A DNA stretch of 64,000 nt from Vibrio aquaticus (GTDB taxonomy: Bacteria; Pseudomonadota; Gammaproteobacteria; Enterobacterales; Vibrionaceae). The notes beneath the pieces were generated by a model. It worked only from the letters and a program-made list of their open reading frames with translations. It did not search any database and was not told the origin of the DNA. Location of the stretch: contig NZ_RXZH01000001.1 of assembly GCF_003970385.1 (NCBI RefSeq), positions 1,245,300 through 1,309,299 of the forward strand. Reading direction: 5' to 3'. Below, in pieces: positions 33,615 to 42,702 of this stretch. A program made the translations under genes and the position numbers. Within the stretch, counting starts at the first letter, position 1; each line of letters begins with the position of its first letter.

Positions 33615-34778
33615 TTAACGTTCGATCTTCGGAGAATAGATGGAATACGCCGTGATCTGTCCAGCCACGATGGCAGAGAACATAAACAACGCTGACAAAC
33701 CAATACTTGGTATAGGCAAGATCGACTGCTCAAATACAGACTGACTTGCACTCACCAGTACTCGACTTCCTGGTACCAAAATGATGATGCCTTGAACAAT
33801 ATAGATTGAGCCAGTGAGATCCATCTTTTTCGCAACCCAAGTACCGTAGAGCGTGATCAAAACGGTCGTTACCCAAGTGCCGACAACCCAACCGCTATCA
33901 AAACCTAGGTAGAATGGACCCCACATTCCAAGCACCGCAACGGGTAAACCTAGAAGAATGTCCATCGGGCGCGCATTAAACATCACACCAATCGAGACAG
34001 AAATCAGAAACAGGCCAAAGATGTGCAGCCATGTGGGCACTTCATTGACATAATTGATTGACTCCGCTTGTCCCCATACCGCTTCACCTATGTTCAGCCC
34101 CATGACGATCCCGACAAATAACTTAATGAGGGTTAACGCACTTTGCCCGAGTAGACTTGTTCCTGATACCAAATCATTGAAAGCAAGACACTCTAACGAG
34201 TTGGCGATGGATAACCCAGGGACAAACAAAACGATGGCGGCGATACAGAGTGCCCAAATAGGAATAGCTGCGCCCGTGCTGGCAAAAGCGGCCACAAGAA
34301 TACCCGTCAACAACGCGGCGATAAACTCTGCGGCGATGGCGCGGCGAGCTCTGCAAACTTGCTGTGTTAGCCAAACCACGAAGCCTAAAAAGATCGAGAA
34401 AAGGACGGCTTCCATGGTACTGCCCACAAGCATCAAATACGCAGGTGGGATTCCCATGTTAGCCAAGGCGATTACCCACTTCGGGTATCCCACCGGTTCT
34501 GGAACGGGCTCATTACTTGGCTGATTGATTCGAATAATGGTGTTGGCGAGCAAACTCAGGTTGATGGAGGCTGGTTGATGGCGTTTCATCACCACCACAT
34601 TATTATCATCGGGGAATTGATAATTCACCGTTGTCGGTGAGGCTTGAATCATCACGTCAACGCCATGCTTACGGGCATAAAATTGCGTATATTTTTCGAG
34701 TTTGTAGGGTGCGCAACCGCTACGATGAAGGGTGTCGCCGATCTCGACAATCTTCTTAATTCTGTACTTCGAAGGCAT
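33615..34778 (-). CDS. ThrE-type threonine/serine exporter family protein
   Basis: This 387-residue protein joins an N-terminal cytoplasmic part and ThrE domain (opening IVEIGDTLHRSGCAPYKLEKY) to a second membrane domain of the ThrE_2/YjjB type. It has about ten membrane segments; in enteric bacteria the halves are separate proteins, YjjP and YjjB. It probably exports threonine, serine or dicarboxylates. It is convergent with arfA. Confidence 0.85.
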   Translation of the reverse strand: MPSKYRIKKIVEIGDTLHRSGCAPYKLEKYTQFYARKHGVDVMIQASPTTVNYQFPDDNNVVVMKRHQPASINLSLLANTIIRINQPSNEPVPEPVGYPKWVIALANMGIPPAYLMLVGSTMEAVLFSIFLGFVVWLTQQVCRARRAIAAEFIAALLTGILVAAFASTGAAIPIWALCIAAIVLFVPGLSIANSLECLAFNDLVSGTSLLGQSALTLIKLFVGIVMGLNIGEAVWGQAESINYVNEVPTWLHIFGLFLISVSIGVMFNARPMDILLGLPVAVLGMWGPFYLGFDSGWVVGTWVTTVLITLYGTWVAKKMDLTGSIYIVQGIIILVPGSRVLVSASQSVFEQSILPIPSIGLSALFMFSAIVAGQITAYSIYSPKIER

Positions 34779-35250
34779 GGTATGTAGTACGTAAAAAATT
34801 GTGCGGCAAAGGTAACAAAGGCGTCTAACGTATTCGAGCGAAATAGGAGGGAAGAGTGCGAGAGCTCACACTAATTACTCCGTTTGGGGAAGGGCAAGAG
34901 GTCATTATTGAAAACTCAGTTTTTGAGGTGGGATTTTTATATAAAACCACACCCTTATATCGATATTGTTCACAAAAAAGAAGATTTTTTAAATTGTAAC
35001 TAATGTTATTTAATTGTAACCGCAGAAGTGAGTAATCTTAGTCATATTGCTCTAACTCATTGAGATATGGAATCTAACAAAATTAGGTATTTAACAATAA
35101 TTTCACACGGTGTAACAGAGGTATTTATGGTTAATAAATGCACAAAAATAGCACTTGTATTTCTATGGGAAATGGCGAAAATAACCGCAAAATGAGTTTG
35201 CAAAAATGAAAGGAAGCTTTTCCTAAATTTGAATTCAGAGGCGAAGTAGT
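34779..35250. other. 472-base intergenic region
   Basis: This AT-rich stretch upstream of the small membrane protein contains a possible 22-codon reading frame (35127-35195, start MVNKCTKIALVFLWEMAK) with an AGAGG ribosome-binding site. It could be a leader peptide. No strong terminator, palindrome or RNA motif was recognised otherwise. Confidence 0.4.
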
Positions 35251-35610
35251 ATGAAGTTATTTCTAATTTTTATGGTATCCATCTCAGCTGGCGTTGCATC
35301 GGCTGATCATCTTCATTCATTCTTACTTGGTTTATACGTCGCAACTCTAGCGGTTGGTAGCTGCTATTGGTTTGCTTTTAGAAGCAGCCGTTTCCCTCAG
35401 TTAGCATTGGTGCTTTTGCTTTGTGGGCTGTTCTCAAAGATTGCCATCACGGTAACTGGCGTCTTATGGGGTCTATCTCAAGAGCTGATTAGTTCACCTT
35501 TTGTGTTCTCGCTTTCTTACTTGTTCTTCTCAATTGTAGCGACGTATGTTTGGTTTGCTTACAGAGAAAAACTCATGGCGAAGAAAGATGCTTTATTGAA
35601 AGCAGCATAA
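35251..35610 (+). CDS. Small membrane protein, 119 residues
   Basis: This 119-residue protein has four hydrophobic segments (about residues 1-18, 23-43, 50-72 and 82-103) and a basic C-terminal tail ending KDALLKAA. It is an integral inner-membrane protein of unknown function. GAGGCG precedes the ATG and a clear terminator follows, so it is probably monocistronic. Confidence 0.65.
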   Translation: MKLFLIFMVSISAGVASADHLHSFLLGLYVATLAVGSCYWFAFRSSRFPQLALVLLLCGLFSKIAITVTGVLWGLSQELISSPFVFSLSYLFFSIVATYVWFAYREKLMAKKDALLKAA

Positions 35611-35628
35611 GAAAAGTAAATTTAGTGA

Positions 35629-35658
35629 AAACCAGCGGTTAAACTCGCTGGTTTTTTT
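35629..35658 (+). terminator. Rho-independent terminator
   Basis: AAACCAGCG and CGCTGGTTT form a 9-bp stem with an 8-base loop followed by seven T in total. Confidence 0.9.
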
Positions 35659-35800
35659 GTGTCTAAATTTGGGAGCAAACAGCCATAATTTCGATATTTC
35701 GTGTTGAATAGTAACGATTAGTTTCAGAGTCGCTGCATCTTGCATCAGCTTGTCTATACTGAATCCGACTATAAACGACTACAGTGAGATGTCGCACATC

Positions 35801-36967
35801 ATGAAATCACGCTTTCTAACAGCATCAGTACTTCTTTCGACAATTTCTGTTTCAGTTGGGGCAATGGCTGCACCCACCATCATTCCCGACCCTCCAGCGT
35901 TAGGCGCAAAAGGCTATATCCTGATCGACTATCACACCGGTGAAGTGATCGTAGAGAAAAATGCCGACAAAAAGCTCAATCCAGCCAGTTTAACTAAGTT
36001 GATGACGGCGTACGTAGCAGGCCAAGAGGTCAACAGTGGTAATGTCTCACTGAGTGACCAAGTCCGAATTAGCCGCAATGCATGGGCAAAAAACTTTCCT
36101 GATTCTTCAAAAATGTTCATTGAAGTGGGCACAGACGTTGAGCTTATGGACTTGTACCGAGGCTTAATCGTCCAGTCAGGTAATGATGCCAGTGTGGCCA
36201 TTGCGGAACACGTAGCGGGCAGTGAAGACGCATTTGTTGGTTTGATGAATTCTTGGGCGCAAAAATTGGGCCTTAACAATTCCGGTTATACCAATCCGCA
36301 CGGGCTCGATAGTGATGGTCTCTATTCAACGCCACACGATATCGCATTACTTAGCCAAGCGATCATCCGTGACCTACCAACCATCTACCCACTCTATAGT
36401 GAAACCTCTTACACCTATAACGGCATCACTCAGTACAACCGTAATGGCTTGCTCAGAGATCGTAGCCTGAATGTCGATGGCATGAAAACGGGCTACACAA
36501 GCGGCGCAGGTTACAGTTTGGCGACCTCAGCAACGAGTGGCGACATGAGACTGATTTCGGTTGTTATGGGGTCTAACAGCGCGAAAAGCCGCGAGTCAGA
36601 GAGTAAGCAACTACTGAGTTATGGTTTCCGCTTCTTCGATACTGTGTCACCGACTAAGCCGACAGACACGTTAGCAGAGGCCAGAGTTTGGATGGGCGCA
36701 GTCGATCACGTTTCTGCAGGCGTAGATGAAACGGTCTTGATCACGTTGCCTAAAGGTGACGCCAATAAGCTGATCGCAGAAGTGGAGTTTGCGGGTGAAC
36801 TGACCGCACCAATTCGCAAAGGTGACCCGATCGGTAAAGTGATTTACAGCGTTGAGGGTAATGAAGTTACCAGTGCTACCTTAGTTGCTCAGCAAGATGT
36901 TGAAGAAGGTGGCATCTTTAAAAAGCTGATGGATTGGCTCAAACGCTTAGTGGCAAGTTGGTTCTAA
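35801..36967 (+). CDS. dacA: D-alanyl-D-alanine carboxypeptidase DacA (PBP5/6 type)
   Basis: This 388-residue enzyme trims the terminal D-Ala of peptidoglycan stem peptides. It has a signal peptide (residues 1-23), the active-site motif SLTK at residues 63-66, SGN in VQSGNDAS, and KTG in GMKTGYTSG. The C-terminal domain ends in an amphipathic membrane anchor (FKKLMDWLKRLVASWF). The ATG at 35801 is chosen over in-frame starts further upstream because it gives a standard signal peptide. Confidence 0.93.
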   Translation: MKSRFLTASVLLSTISVSVGAMAAPTIIPDPPALGAKGYILIDYHTGEVIVEKNADKKLNPASLTKLMTAYVAGQEVNSGNVSLSDQVRISRNAWAKNFPDSSKMFIEVGTDVELMDLYRGLIVQSGNDASVAIAEHVAGSEDAFVGLMNSWAQKLGLNNSGYTNPHGLDSDGLYSTPHDIALLSQAIIRDLPTIYPLYSETSYTYNGITQYNRNGLLRDRSLNVDGMKTGYTSGAGYSLATSATSGDMRLISVVMGSNSAKSRESESKQLLSYGFRFFDTVSPTKPTDTLAEARVWMGAVDHVSAGVDETVLITLPKGDANKLIAEVEFAGELTAPIRKGDPIGKVIYSVEGNEVTSATLVAQQDVEEGGIFKKLMDWLKRLVASWF

Positions 36968-36983
36968 ACTGTTCAGATAGAAT

Positions 36984-37014
36984 AATGGCGAGGTTGATAC
37001 CTCGCCATTTTTTT
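36984..37014. terminator. Terminator after dacA
   Basis: AATGGCGAGGT and ACCTCGCCATT form an 11-bp stem with a 4-base loop followed by a run of T that touches the stop of the convergent gene. Confidence 0.92.
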
Positions 37015-37604
37015 TAGAACTTGTAAGTCGCCGCTAAGTACCAAGCGCCTACCGATTGATTGTAAGTTTTAGAGAAATAAACATCTTGCATCTCAAGCTC
37101 GTAGTTATCGACTTCGTATGCAGTACGCAGTGACAAACCTTGCAGCTGTTGAGGTGTGTACTCAAGTCCTACACCTGTTCGGATAACGCCGCCATCATCA
37201 GAAAAATCACCCATCTTGTAATCAATCGAACCAAGGCCGATAGTGGCAAAAGGACGAAGACCATTATCAAACGTGTAGCCTAGGTTAGCTGCAACGGTAA
37301 AGGTTTTTTGTTCGATTTTGCCTGCGGTGATGTGCATACCTTGACCAGGCGCATGCACTTTAATGTTGGTGTCGCCATAGCTAGTGTATTGCGTTTCTAA
37401 GCTAACAATACGGTTGAACTGGTAACCCGCAATGATTTTGTATGAGTTATCAGAATCGGTCGTGATTGCAGCACTAGAGCTAGTTAAAAGTCCGTCATCG
37501 TCAAAATCTGTGGTACCCACACCTGCACCTAGGTAGAAACCGTTGTGAACGTTTGCACACGCAACACTAGAGAAAAGGGCAGTGACTAAAAGGAGTTTTT
37601 TCAT
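37014..37604 (-). CDS. Outer-membrane beta-barrel protein
   Basis: This 196-residue protein has a signal peptide (residues 1-17, ending VACA) and an eight-strand OmpA/OmpX-like barrel: NGFYLGAGVGTTDF near the start, repeated alternating aromatic strands, and the terminal YLAATYKF with a C-terminal Phe. It is convergent with dacA. Its function beyond being an outer-membrane barrel is unknown. Confidence 0.82.
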   Translation of the reverse strand: MKKLLLVTALFSSVACANVHNGFYLGAGVGTTDFDDDGLLTSSSAAITTDSDNSYKIIAGYQFNRIVSLETQYTSYGDTNIKVHAPGQGMHITAGKIEQKTFTVAANLGYTFDNGLRPFATIGLGSIDYKMGDFSDDGGVIRTGVGLEYTPQQLQGLSLRTAYEVDNYELEMQDVYFSKTYNQSVGAWYLAATYKF

Positions 37605-37915
37605 TGTTTAGAGTCTCGATTGAGTGAGGTTGTTTTCGGGGCAGACTCTATAAAACTGAGATTTTTTGGCTAAATAAAATTCAAATAAAAAACACACATT
37701 ATAAAATTGTGAAATTTAGGTTTTTCTAAACTCAATTTAAGCGCTTGTTTTATATAGGTGTTGTGCAATTTTTTACCAGATTGCTACTCTTGATTTATAA
37801 ATGCAGGCAAGTAGACTGTGCCACCTTATAAATCATCAGCCATTCATACATCGGCTGTCGCAACGAGCCTTCTTGAGTACGTTGCTAAGATCTAACAGCA
37901 AGGTATAGCGATTCA
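37605..37915. other. 311-base divergent promoter region
   Basis: This AT-rich region lies between the barrel-protein gene and the ToxR-like gene, which diverge. It contains AT-tracts suited to ToxR/OmpR-type binding, but no specific box was defined. Confidence 0.4.
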
Positions 37916-38758
37916 ATGAAAGCGATTCAGTTCTCTTCACTAAAGCTAGAATGCGAAACACGAACATTATCTAACGACGTTGGTAACCAAGTTGTCCTGC
38001 GTCCGTTGCCTTACGAAGTGTTGGTGTTTCTGCTATTAAAAGGCGCGCCTGCATCTCGCGAAGAACTGTTTGAAAAGTGCTGGGGTGGCGCTGTGGTAAC
38101 CGACCAAGCCCTAACCAACGTCATTTCGGGTCTACGCCGCCATTTCCATGTGTTAAGCGCCAAAGAGATCAATATTCAAACCATCAGCAAGGTTGGGTAC
38201 TTCCTTGATGTGGAGGTTAAGATTATTGAGGCTCTGGAATCTGTTCAAACAAATGAAGATACCGCCGATGTCGAACCAATTTCGGTAGAGGCTTCGCCAC
38301 AGGCATCACTAGAAAGCGTTGAACATACATCAAAGCAGGGCCTTCATTTCAAAGCTTCTTACCTTTTGGTGTTTGCTTTGCTGGCGATGATCGCGGCGAC
38401 GTTTGTTTTTGAACCTTTTAAACCACGTTCACCCTTTACGGACTCTTCGCAATATGTGCAATTGCTAGATGGAGAGCCAACGTTCTATTTTATGGATGGC
38501 ACGGACGGCATGGTTGATAAGGCGTTTTTAACTGCCCAACTTCGCAAAGCTTCTTTTACTCACTGTGCCGTTAATGCTTATGTACGTGTTTTTCCCTCTA
38601 TTTATGAGCCCGATGTGATTGCAATGACGGTCAGGCTGAAGTCTAAGACCAGTCCACATTCTCATGTGTTTCAGCATTTTAATGTCACGAATTTAACCAT
38701 GGCCGAGTCGGTGCTTATGGCATTTGATAATCGGGAGGTAAGATGCGAGTTACAATAG
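37916..38758 (+). CDS. ToxR-like transmembrane transcription regulator
   Basis: This 280-residue protein has an N-terminal OmpR/PhoB-type winged helix (residues 5-105, with VLRPLPYEVLVFLL and DQALTNVISGLRRHF), a linker, a membrane segment (about residues 148-166) and a C-terminal periplasmic domain. This is the layout of ToxR, TcpP, VtrA and CadC. Its end overlaps the next gene by 16 bases, and that gene encodes a membrane-anchored periplasmic partner, as for ToxR/ToxS and VtrA/VtrC. It is not the main ToxR by sequence impression. Confidence 0.8.
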   Translation: MKAIQFSSLKLECETRTLSNDVGNQVVLRPLPYEVLVFLLLKGAPASREELFEKCWGGAVVTDQALTNVISGLRRHFHVLSAKEINIQTISKVGYFLDVEVKIIEALESVQTNEDTADVEPISVEASPQASLESVEHTSKQGLHFKASYLLVFALLAMIAATFVFEPFKPRSPFTDSSQYVQLLDGEPTFYFMDGTDGMVDKAFLTAQLRKASFTHCAVNAYVRVFPSIYEPDVIAMTVRLKSKTSPHSHVFQHFNVTNLTMAESVLMAFDNREVRCELQ

Positions 38759-39222
38759 GGGCACTGATAGCCATATTGATCGCAAGCGTGATCTATCAAT
38801 GGCAGTTTGCGACATACAATTTTACCGGTACACGTTGGTTGTGCTCTGAGTCGAAGTCTGGATTTACGTCTGAAACCTATCGTCACTATCGAAAAGTCTC
38901 AGAAATCACGGCCATTTACTTTACCTCGAAAGAGAGTGTGACCTATTTTCAGACGGGTAAGTTAGTCCATCAAGATGGTATGGAAGAACCGTATGAACTG
39001 ATCTTAACGGCTGATAACGAGACTAAGGGGAATCAGCTTAAGCAGACGTTTAAACGAGTGGATTGGAACCTAAGACCGGAGCAATCGCCACTCTATATCA
39101 GAGACAAAGACAGTCTCGTGGGTTACAAGTCCGACCTAAGGTATGAGGTCGATGGGAAACTGCTGTTTTTGTATAGCCAATCGGGCAGTGAAGACATCAA
39201 CATCGCTTGCCATCAGTCATAA
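38743..39222 (+). CDS. ToxS/VtrC-like periplasmic partner protein
   Basis: This 159-residue protein has an N-terminal membrane anchor (about residues 4-20) and a periplasmic domain of predicted beta-strands with an early Cys (RWLCSES) and a late Cys (NIACHQS). Its size matches ToxS (about 170) and VtrC (about 160). It probably forms a sensor complex with the periplasmic domain of the ToxR-like protein. In VtrA/VtrC that complex binds bile salts; whether this pair does is inference. Confidence 0.68.
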   Translation: MRVTIGALIAILIASVIYQWQFATYNFTGTRWLCSESKSGFTSETYRHYRKVSEITAIYFTSKESVTYFQTGKLVHQDGMEEPYELILTADNETKGNQLKQTFKRVDWNLRPEQSPLYIRDKDSLVGYKSDLRYEVDGKLLFLYSQSGSEDINIACHQS

Positions 39223-39225
39223 AGA

Positions 39226-39249
39226 AAACGGGCACATAAGTGCCCGTTT
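39226..39249. terminator. Bidirectional terminator
   Basis: AAACGGGCAC and GTGCCCGTTT form a 10-bp stem with a 4-base loop between convergent genes. Confidence 0.85.
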
Positions 39250-39268
39250 ACGTATGTGTTGAATCGAT

Positions 39269-40117
39269 TTAATGGTCAGCAGAGAGCAAATCTGGGTTGG
39301 TCACCAGATTACGAACCCCGTGTGCGTGGTCTTCATCAAATTTATTGCTTTCTAGCCATTTGGCCACAGATGCAATATCTACCTTGGCGACTTTTGGTCG
39401 AACGCTCCAAGTAACTTGCAGTGGGGAAGCTTTTTCGTTGTAGCTTGGGCCTGTTGTTGAACCCGCGTATTGGATAGGTTTACCGGTCTCAGTAGGAATG
39501 TTGATCGCTTGGTAGACACCGTCTTTCTGTTTAAATTTGGTTAAGTCGACAAGATCGAGTGCGCTCTTGTCATTCACTACGACAAAGACTTGTGTCTCTA
39601 CGCGCAATTGAGGATTTGCAATGGATTCACTGAGACATGCCCCAAGTGTTGGCCCCGGCGTAACCTGAGCGCTCGAATGCACATAGTGAAGCTCAATCGT
39701 GTCACCGGGTTGAAGCTGGCCGTGGCCTTTAGCGCCCACTTGTCCTTTAAACGGTTTCAATTCGGCTTCACTTAGCTGCCCATTATAGACATAGCCAGTG
39801 TTGTAACCCTTACCATCGCCGTTCCCTGCGTAGGTACTGAATTCACCGCCTTTGTGCTCTGCATTTTTGTGGAAGTGAATATTGCATAGGTTCATTTCAG
39901 TATAGCTAGGCGCCGTGCCGAAGTGGCGTGAGTTATTGCCGGAAAGGTTATCAATGTCTCGTGGGGACTGAGGGCCAAAGCCTTGCCCTTGAGTATTCTC
40001 GGCCAGTGCCGCTCGTTGTTTGGCAATCACACTGTCAGAAACATCATGGCTGCTTGCTGCAAAAGCCGCTGACGAAGAGAGAGTCAGTAAAGACGAAAGA
40101 AATAGAACTTTATTCAT
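39269..40117 (-). CDS. Delta-class carbonic anhydrase-like secreted protein
   Basis: This 282-residue exported protein has a signal peptide (about residues 1-20, AAFA). The mature part has NLCNIHFHKNAEHKGGEF, a Cys/His cluster fitting a zinc site, then ELHYVHSSAQ and a later Cys in LGACLSE. These features resemble the delta/CDCA-type carbonic anhydrases first known from diatoms and annotated in vibrios. It would hydrate CO2 in the periplasm or outside. The match is from memory of the family pattern, so confidence is moderate. Confidence 0.65.
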   Translation of the reverse strand: MNKVLFLSSLLTLSSSAAFAASSHDVSDSVIAKQRAALAENTQGQGFGPQSPRDIDNLSGNNSRHFGTAPSYTEMNLCNIHFHKNAEHKGGEFSTYAGNGDGKGYNTGYVYNGQLSEAELKPFKGQVGAKGHGQLQPGDTIELHYVHSSAQVTPGPTLGACLSESIANPQLRVETQVFVVVNDKSALDLVDLTKFKQKDGVYQAINIPTETGKPIQYAGSTTGPSYNEKASPLQVTWSVRPKVAKVDIASVAKWLESNKFDEDHAHGVRNLVTNPDLLSADH

Positions 40118-40255
40118 GTGCGTATCTCAGACCTTATATTGGTTGTGAAAGCCATTGAATATACAAAGCCTATTCCCTGACATGCATATTAAAAGTGTTA
40201 GCCTTTGTGAGAGTGAGGGGCTGATTCCATTAAATTGTCGATGTATGAAAACAAC

Positions 40256-40282
40256 AAAGCGAATGCTGTGTGCATCCGCTTT
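40256..40282 (-). terminator. Terminator after gbpA
   Basis: AAAGCG-AATGC and GCAT-CGCTTT form an imperfect stem 23 bases past the gbpA stop. On the minus strand it is followed by a T-rich stretch. Confidence 0.65.
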
Positions 40283-40304
40283 ATCTATCAATCATAGCTA
40301 ATGA

Positions 40305-41768
40305 TTAGTTCAATTTGTTCCAAGCATCTGCCCAGTGAGAGCCTACACCTGGTTCATAGTGGTTTGCAGATGGCGACCACTGCACACAGAAACCAGAGTA
40401 TGGGAAAGCCTTACATTGGTAGATATTACCGTCAGTTGCTAGAACCTTAGTACCTGCCTCGTAGTTGCTAAAGTTCTCAGGGAAAACAAAGTCATAGTCG
40501 CCTGCTGGTGGCGGTGTTTGCTCTTCCACTAAGTGGAAATCTAGCGTGTTTTGTTCAATCACGTTGCCTTGCGTATCTTTCATGATAGAAACCAGCATGT
40601 GATGACCCGGTTCAGATTTTGAAAGCGTCAGTTGAACTGGCTGAACATCACCATCTTTTAAAGACTCAGAGTATGACGCTAATGGCTCGCGGTGGTGGTT
40701 GTAAACCGTCAGCTCAGCGGTGATGTCACCCACGGCGTACAGAGTAAGATCAAGCTGAGTCGCGTCTTGACCGATGATGTACTCAGGCTCTAAGCCATCG
40801 ATTTGAAGATCGTAATCCGGTTCTGGTGTTTCGATCTTGTAGCCGATCTCAACGCTTTGCAGGCCAGAGCCTTGCTTTAAGTAAACAGGGTTAGTGCCAT
40901 AAACCGGCGTCACTTCACCGTTTTCACCTAGTTGGCCGGAACGAATCTGAGTCTGTTCTTGGTTGATCTTGGTTGCCAGTGCGTGTGACCAGTTGTTCGC
41001 TTTACCTTGCTCACTCGACTCGATCATTAGCTCAGTTGTGTAGCTCGCATTCTCGCCTTGCTGATCGAAAATACGGGTATAAACCTTATCGCCAACATTC
41101 AGATTCATCGTTGGTGTAATTTGGCCGCCAAGGTTCCAGTCAGGAAGAACAGGACCGTCACCATCAAACTTAACGTCAATCACGTTGTAGAAAGAAGCGG
41201 CGGTATCACCCACATCCCAAACTGCCAGAATCGCTTGGTAACCTTCACGCTCAGGCACATTACACAGATGGCTCACACGTTTAGGTGGTTGAACCATACC
41301 GCCATCTACCACACAGAAAGGATTCAAATCAAATGAACTGCGCGCTAAAGGTTGGTTTGGATTCCAATCGGCTTTAGTGATGTAGTATTTCCAATCTTTG
41401 GTTACGTGGTTTGCGGTGAACGTCCATTCAAAGTATTGGCTACCCGATTGAATAGGGCGCTTAACCCAGCGATCTGCGGTTTGCGCATCCAGTGCTGCGC
41501 CTAATGAGGTTTCGCCACTGGCAATCTTGCCATCACGAGGGCCAGTTTCTGGGAAGCCATCAGGGCCTTCAACACTTTGAGGTTCATATTGAATCGCACC
41601 ACAGTTGGTGTTCTTTTCATTGGTGTCGCTGGCTGGGAACTTACACAGCGCTACGCGGCTCTCAGCCACACCGTCACCATAAGCAGACACATAACCGTGG
41701 CCGTAGCTTGCACCGCTAACGGAAAGCAACGCTAAGGCGATAAGAGATTTTTTAGGGAGCTTGTTCAT
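40305..41768 (-). CDS. gbpA: N-acetylglucosamine-binding protein GbpA (AA10 lytic chitin oxygenase)
   Basis: This 487-residue secreted protein has a signal peptide (residues 1-23) that leaves His24 as the mature N-terminus, needed for copper binding in AA10 lytic polysaccharide monooxygenases. The AA10 domain (to about residue 200) is followed by two middle domains and a C-terminal chitin-binding domain (about residues 425-487, [17 protein letters not shown]). GbpA mediates attachment to chitin and intestinal mucin. A c-di-GMP-I riboswitch lies in its leader. Confidence 0.95.
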   Translation of the reverse strand: MNKLPKKSLIALALLSVSGASYGHGYVSAYGDGVAESRVALCKFPASDTNEKNTNCGAIQYEPQSVEGPDGFPETGPRDGKIASGETSLGAALDAQTADRWVKRPIQSGSQYFEWTFTANHVTKDWKYYITKADWNPNQPLARSSFDLNPFCVVDGGMVQPPKRVSHLCNVPEREGYQAILAVWDVGDTAASFYNVIDVKFDGDGPVLPDWNLGGQITPTMNLNVGDKVYTRIFDQQGENASYTTELMIESSEQGKANNWSHALATKINQEQTQIRSGQLGENGEVTPVYGTNPVYLKQGSGLQSVEIGYKIETPEPDYDLQIDGLEPEYIIGQDATQLDLTLYAVGDITAELTVYNHHREPLASYSESLKDGDVQPVQLTLSKSEPGHHMLVSIMKDTQGNVIEQNTLDFHLVEEQTPPPAGDYDFVFPENFSNYEAGTKVLATDGNIYQCKAFPYSGFCVQWSPSANHYEPGVGSHWADAWNKLN

Positions 41769-42248
41769 TATTTGTCCTCTGACTTTTTGACAAAAAAAGT
41801 TAACTCCGGCAAGCGCTCATTGATTATTAAAGTAAAGAGCGGCAACCCCGCTATCATGGGCAATCATGCCGACAGACCGGAAGCTTTGCGTCCTACCTTT
41901 TCAGATAGTTTGCCAGAATTGCCTATGTAGGCAGGCGGAATGTAGCCAACGGAATTTATAAATGCCATGTGACCGATAAAAATGTGGAATGATAATCTCG
42001 GTTTAAAGTTTGTTTCAAAAATTAACTTGCCAGCTGATAAAGGTTGATTTTGTAACTCATTGAATAATGGTGGGTTATTAGAATTAACCATTGTCTTGGT
42101 GAATAGTTTGGCTTTTTTATTATCCACGCTATGTGTCAATTTTTTGGGAATTTCCGACAATGCGCTGACTTTGCCTGACTCGTTCTTGACAGCATTAGCT
42201 CAGAAAACTCCGACAATATGCCCAGTCTAATAAAAGCAAGGAACCATC
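41769..42248. other. 480-base region upstream of gbpA
   Basis: This non-coding gap between divergent gbpA and an XRE regulator contains the c-di-GMP-I riboswitch (41841-41914) and the gbpA promoter region. A 98-codon open frame (41864-42160, minus) overlaps the riboswitch core and is judged not to be a gene. Confidence 0.7.
41841..41914 (-). promoter_or_regulatory. c-di-GMP-I (GEMM) riboswitch of gbpA
   Basis: The minus strand reads GGCAAACTATC, GAAAAGGTAGGACGCAAAGC, CTTCCGGTC and GCGGGGTTGCC in order. These are the GEMM-I conserved elements: the GGCAAA start, GACGCAAAGC, and the tetraloop-receptor arm closing with GGTTGCC. The same class sits upstream of gbpA in V. cholerae (Vc1). About 70 bases separate it from the gbpA ATG; the expression platform was not worked out. 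Confidence 0.92.
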
Positions 42249-42602
42249 ATGGAATTTACCGAAAGAGACAGAGAGGCTCTCTACCAAACGTGGATGTCAA
42301 AGAAATCTAAAATGCGTTTAACCCAAATGGAATTTGCGAAAAAACTCGGTATGAATCAGCTTAGTTTCTCTCGTGTATTACGTGGAGAAGACCCAGTGAC
42401 CATGCAGTTTGTCACTCAGTTTTGTCGCTTACTTCACATTGAACCACATACAGTGGTGCCGTCATTGAAAGAAAGCCAAAGCTCAGGGCCTAAAGTGGTG
42501 TATCTACAAAGCCGCATGAGTGTCGATGGTGAAATCCAAAATGCCTACATTGAAGGTAACCAAGTCATCGTCGAGTATGCTCATCGAGTACAGCCATCTT
42601 AA
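42249..42602 (+). CDS. XRE-family helix-turn-helix regulator
   Basis: This 117-residue protein has an HTH of the Cro/C1 type at residues 22-70 (RLTQMEFAKKLGMNQLSFSRVLRGE) and a short C-terminal domain (GEIQNAYIEGNQVIVEY). It diverges from gbpA. Whether it regulates gbpA or itself is unknown. AAGGAAC precedes the ATG. Confidence 0.82.
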   Translation: MEFTERDREALYQTWMSKKSKMRLTQMEFAKKLGMNQLSFSRVLRGEDPVTMQFVTQFCRLLHIEPHTVVPSLKESQSSGPKVVYLQSRMSVDGEIQNAYIEGNQVIVEYAHRVQPS

Positions 42603-42702
42603 TTTAGACCTGGGTCTGAAATAGCCAAACAAAATCGACAAAAGATCCACATATGGTATAGCATCCTCACGTTAATTATTTTCCCTAATTGAAGTGCTAT
42701 CT

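Noticed and set aside
41864..42160. 98-codon minus-strand frame upstream of gbpA
   Set aside because: It overlaps the c-di-GMP-I riboswitch core and gbpA promoter, and the protein has no recognisable feature.
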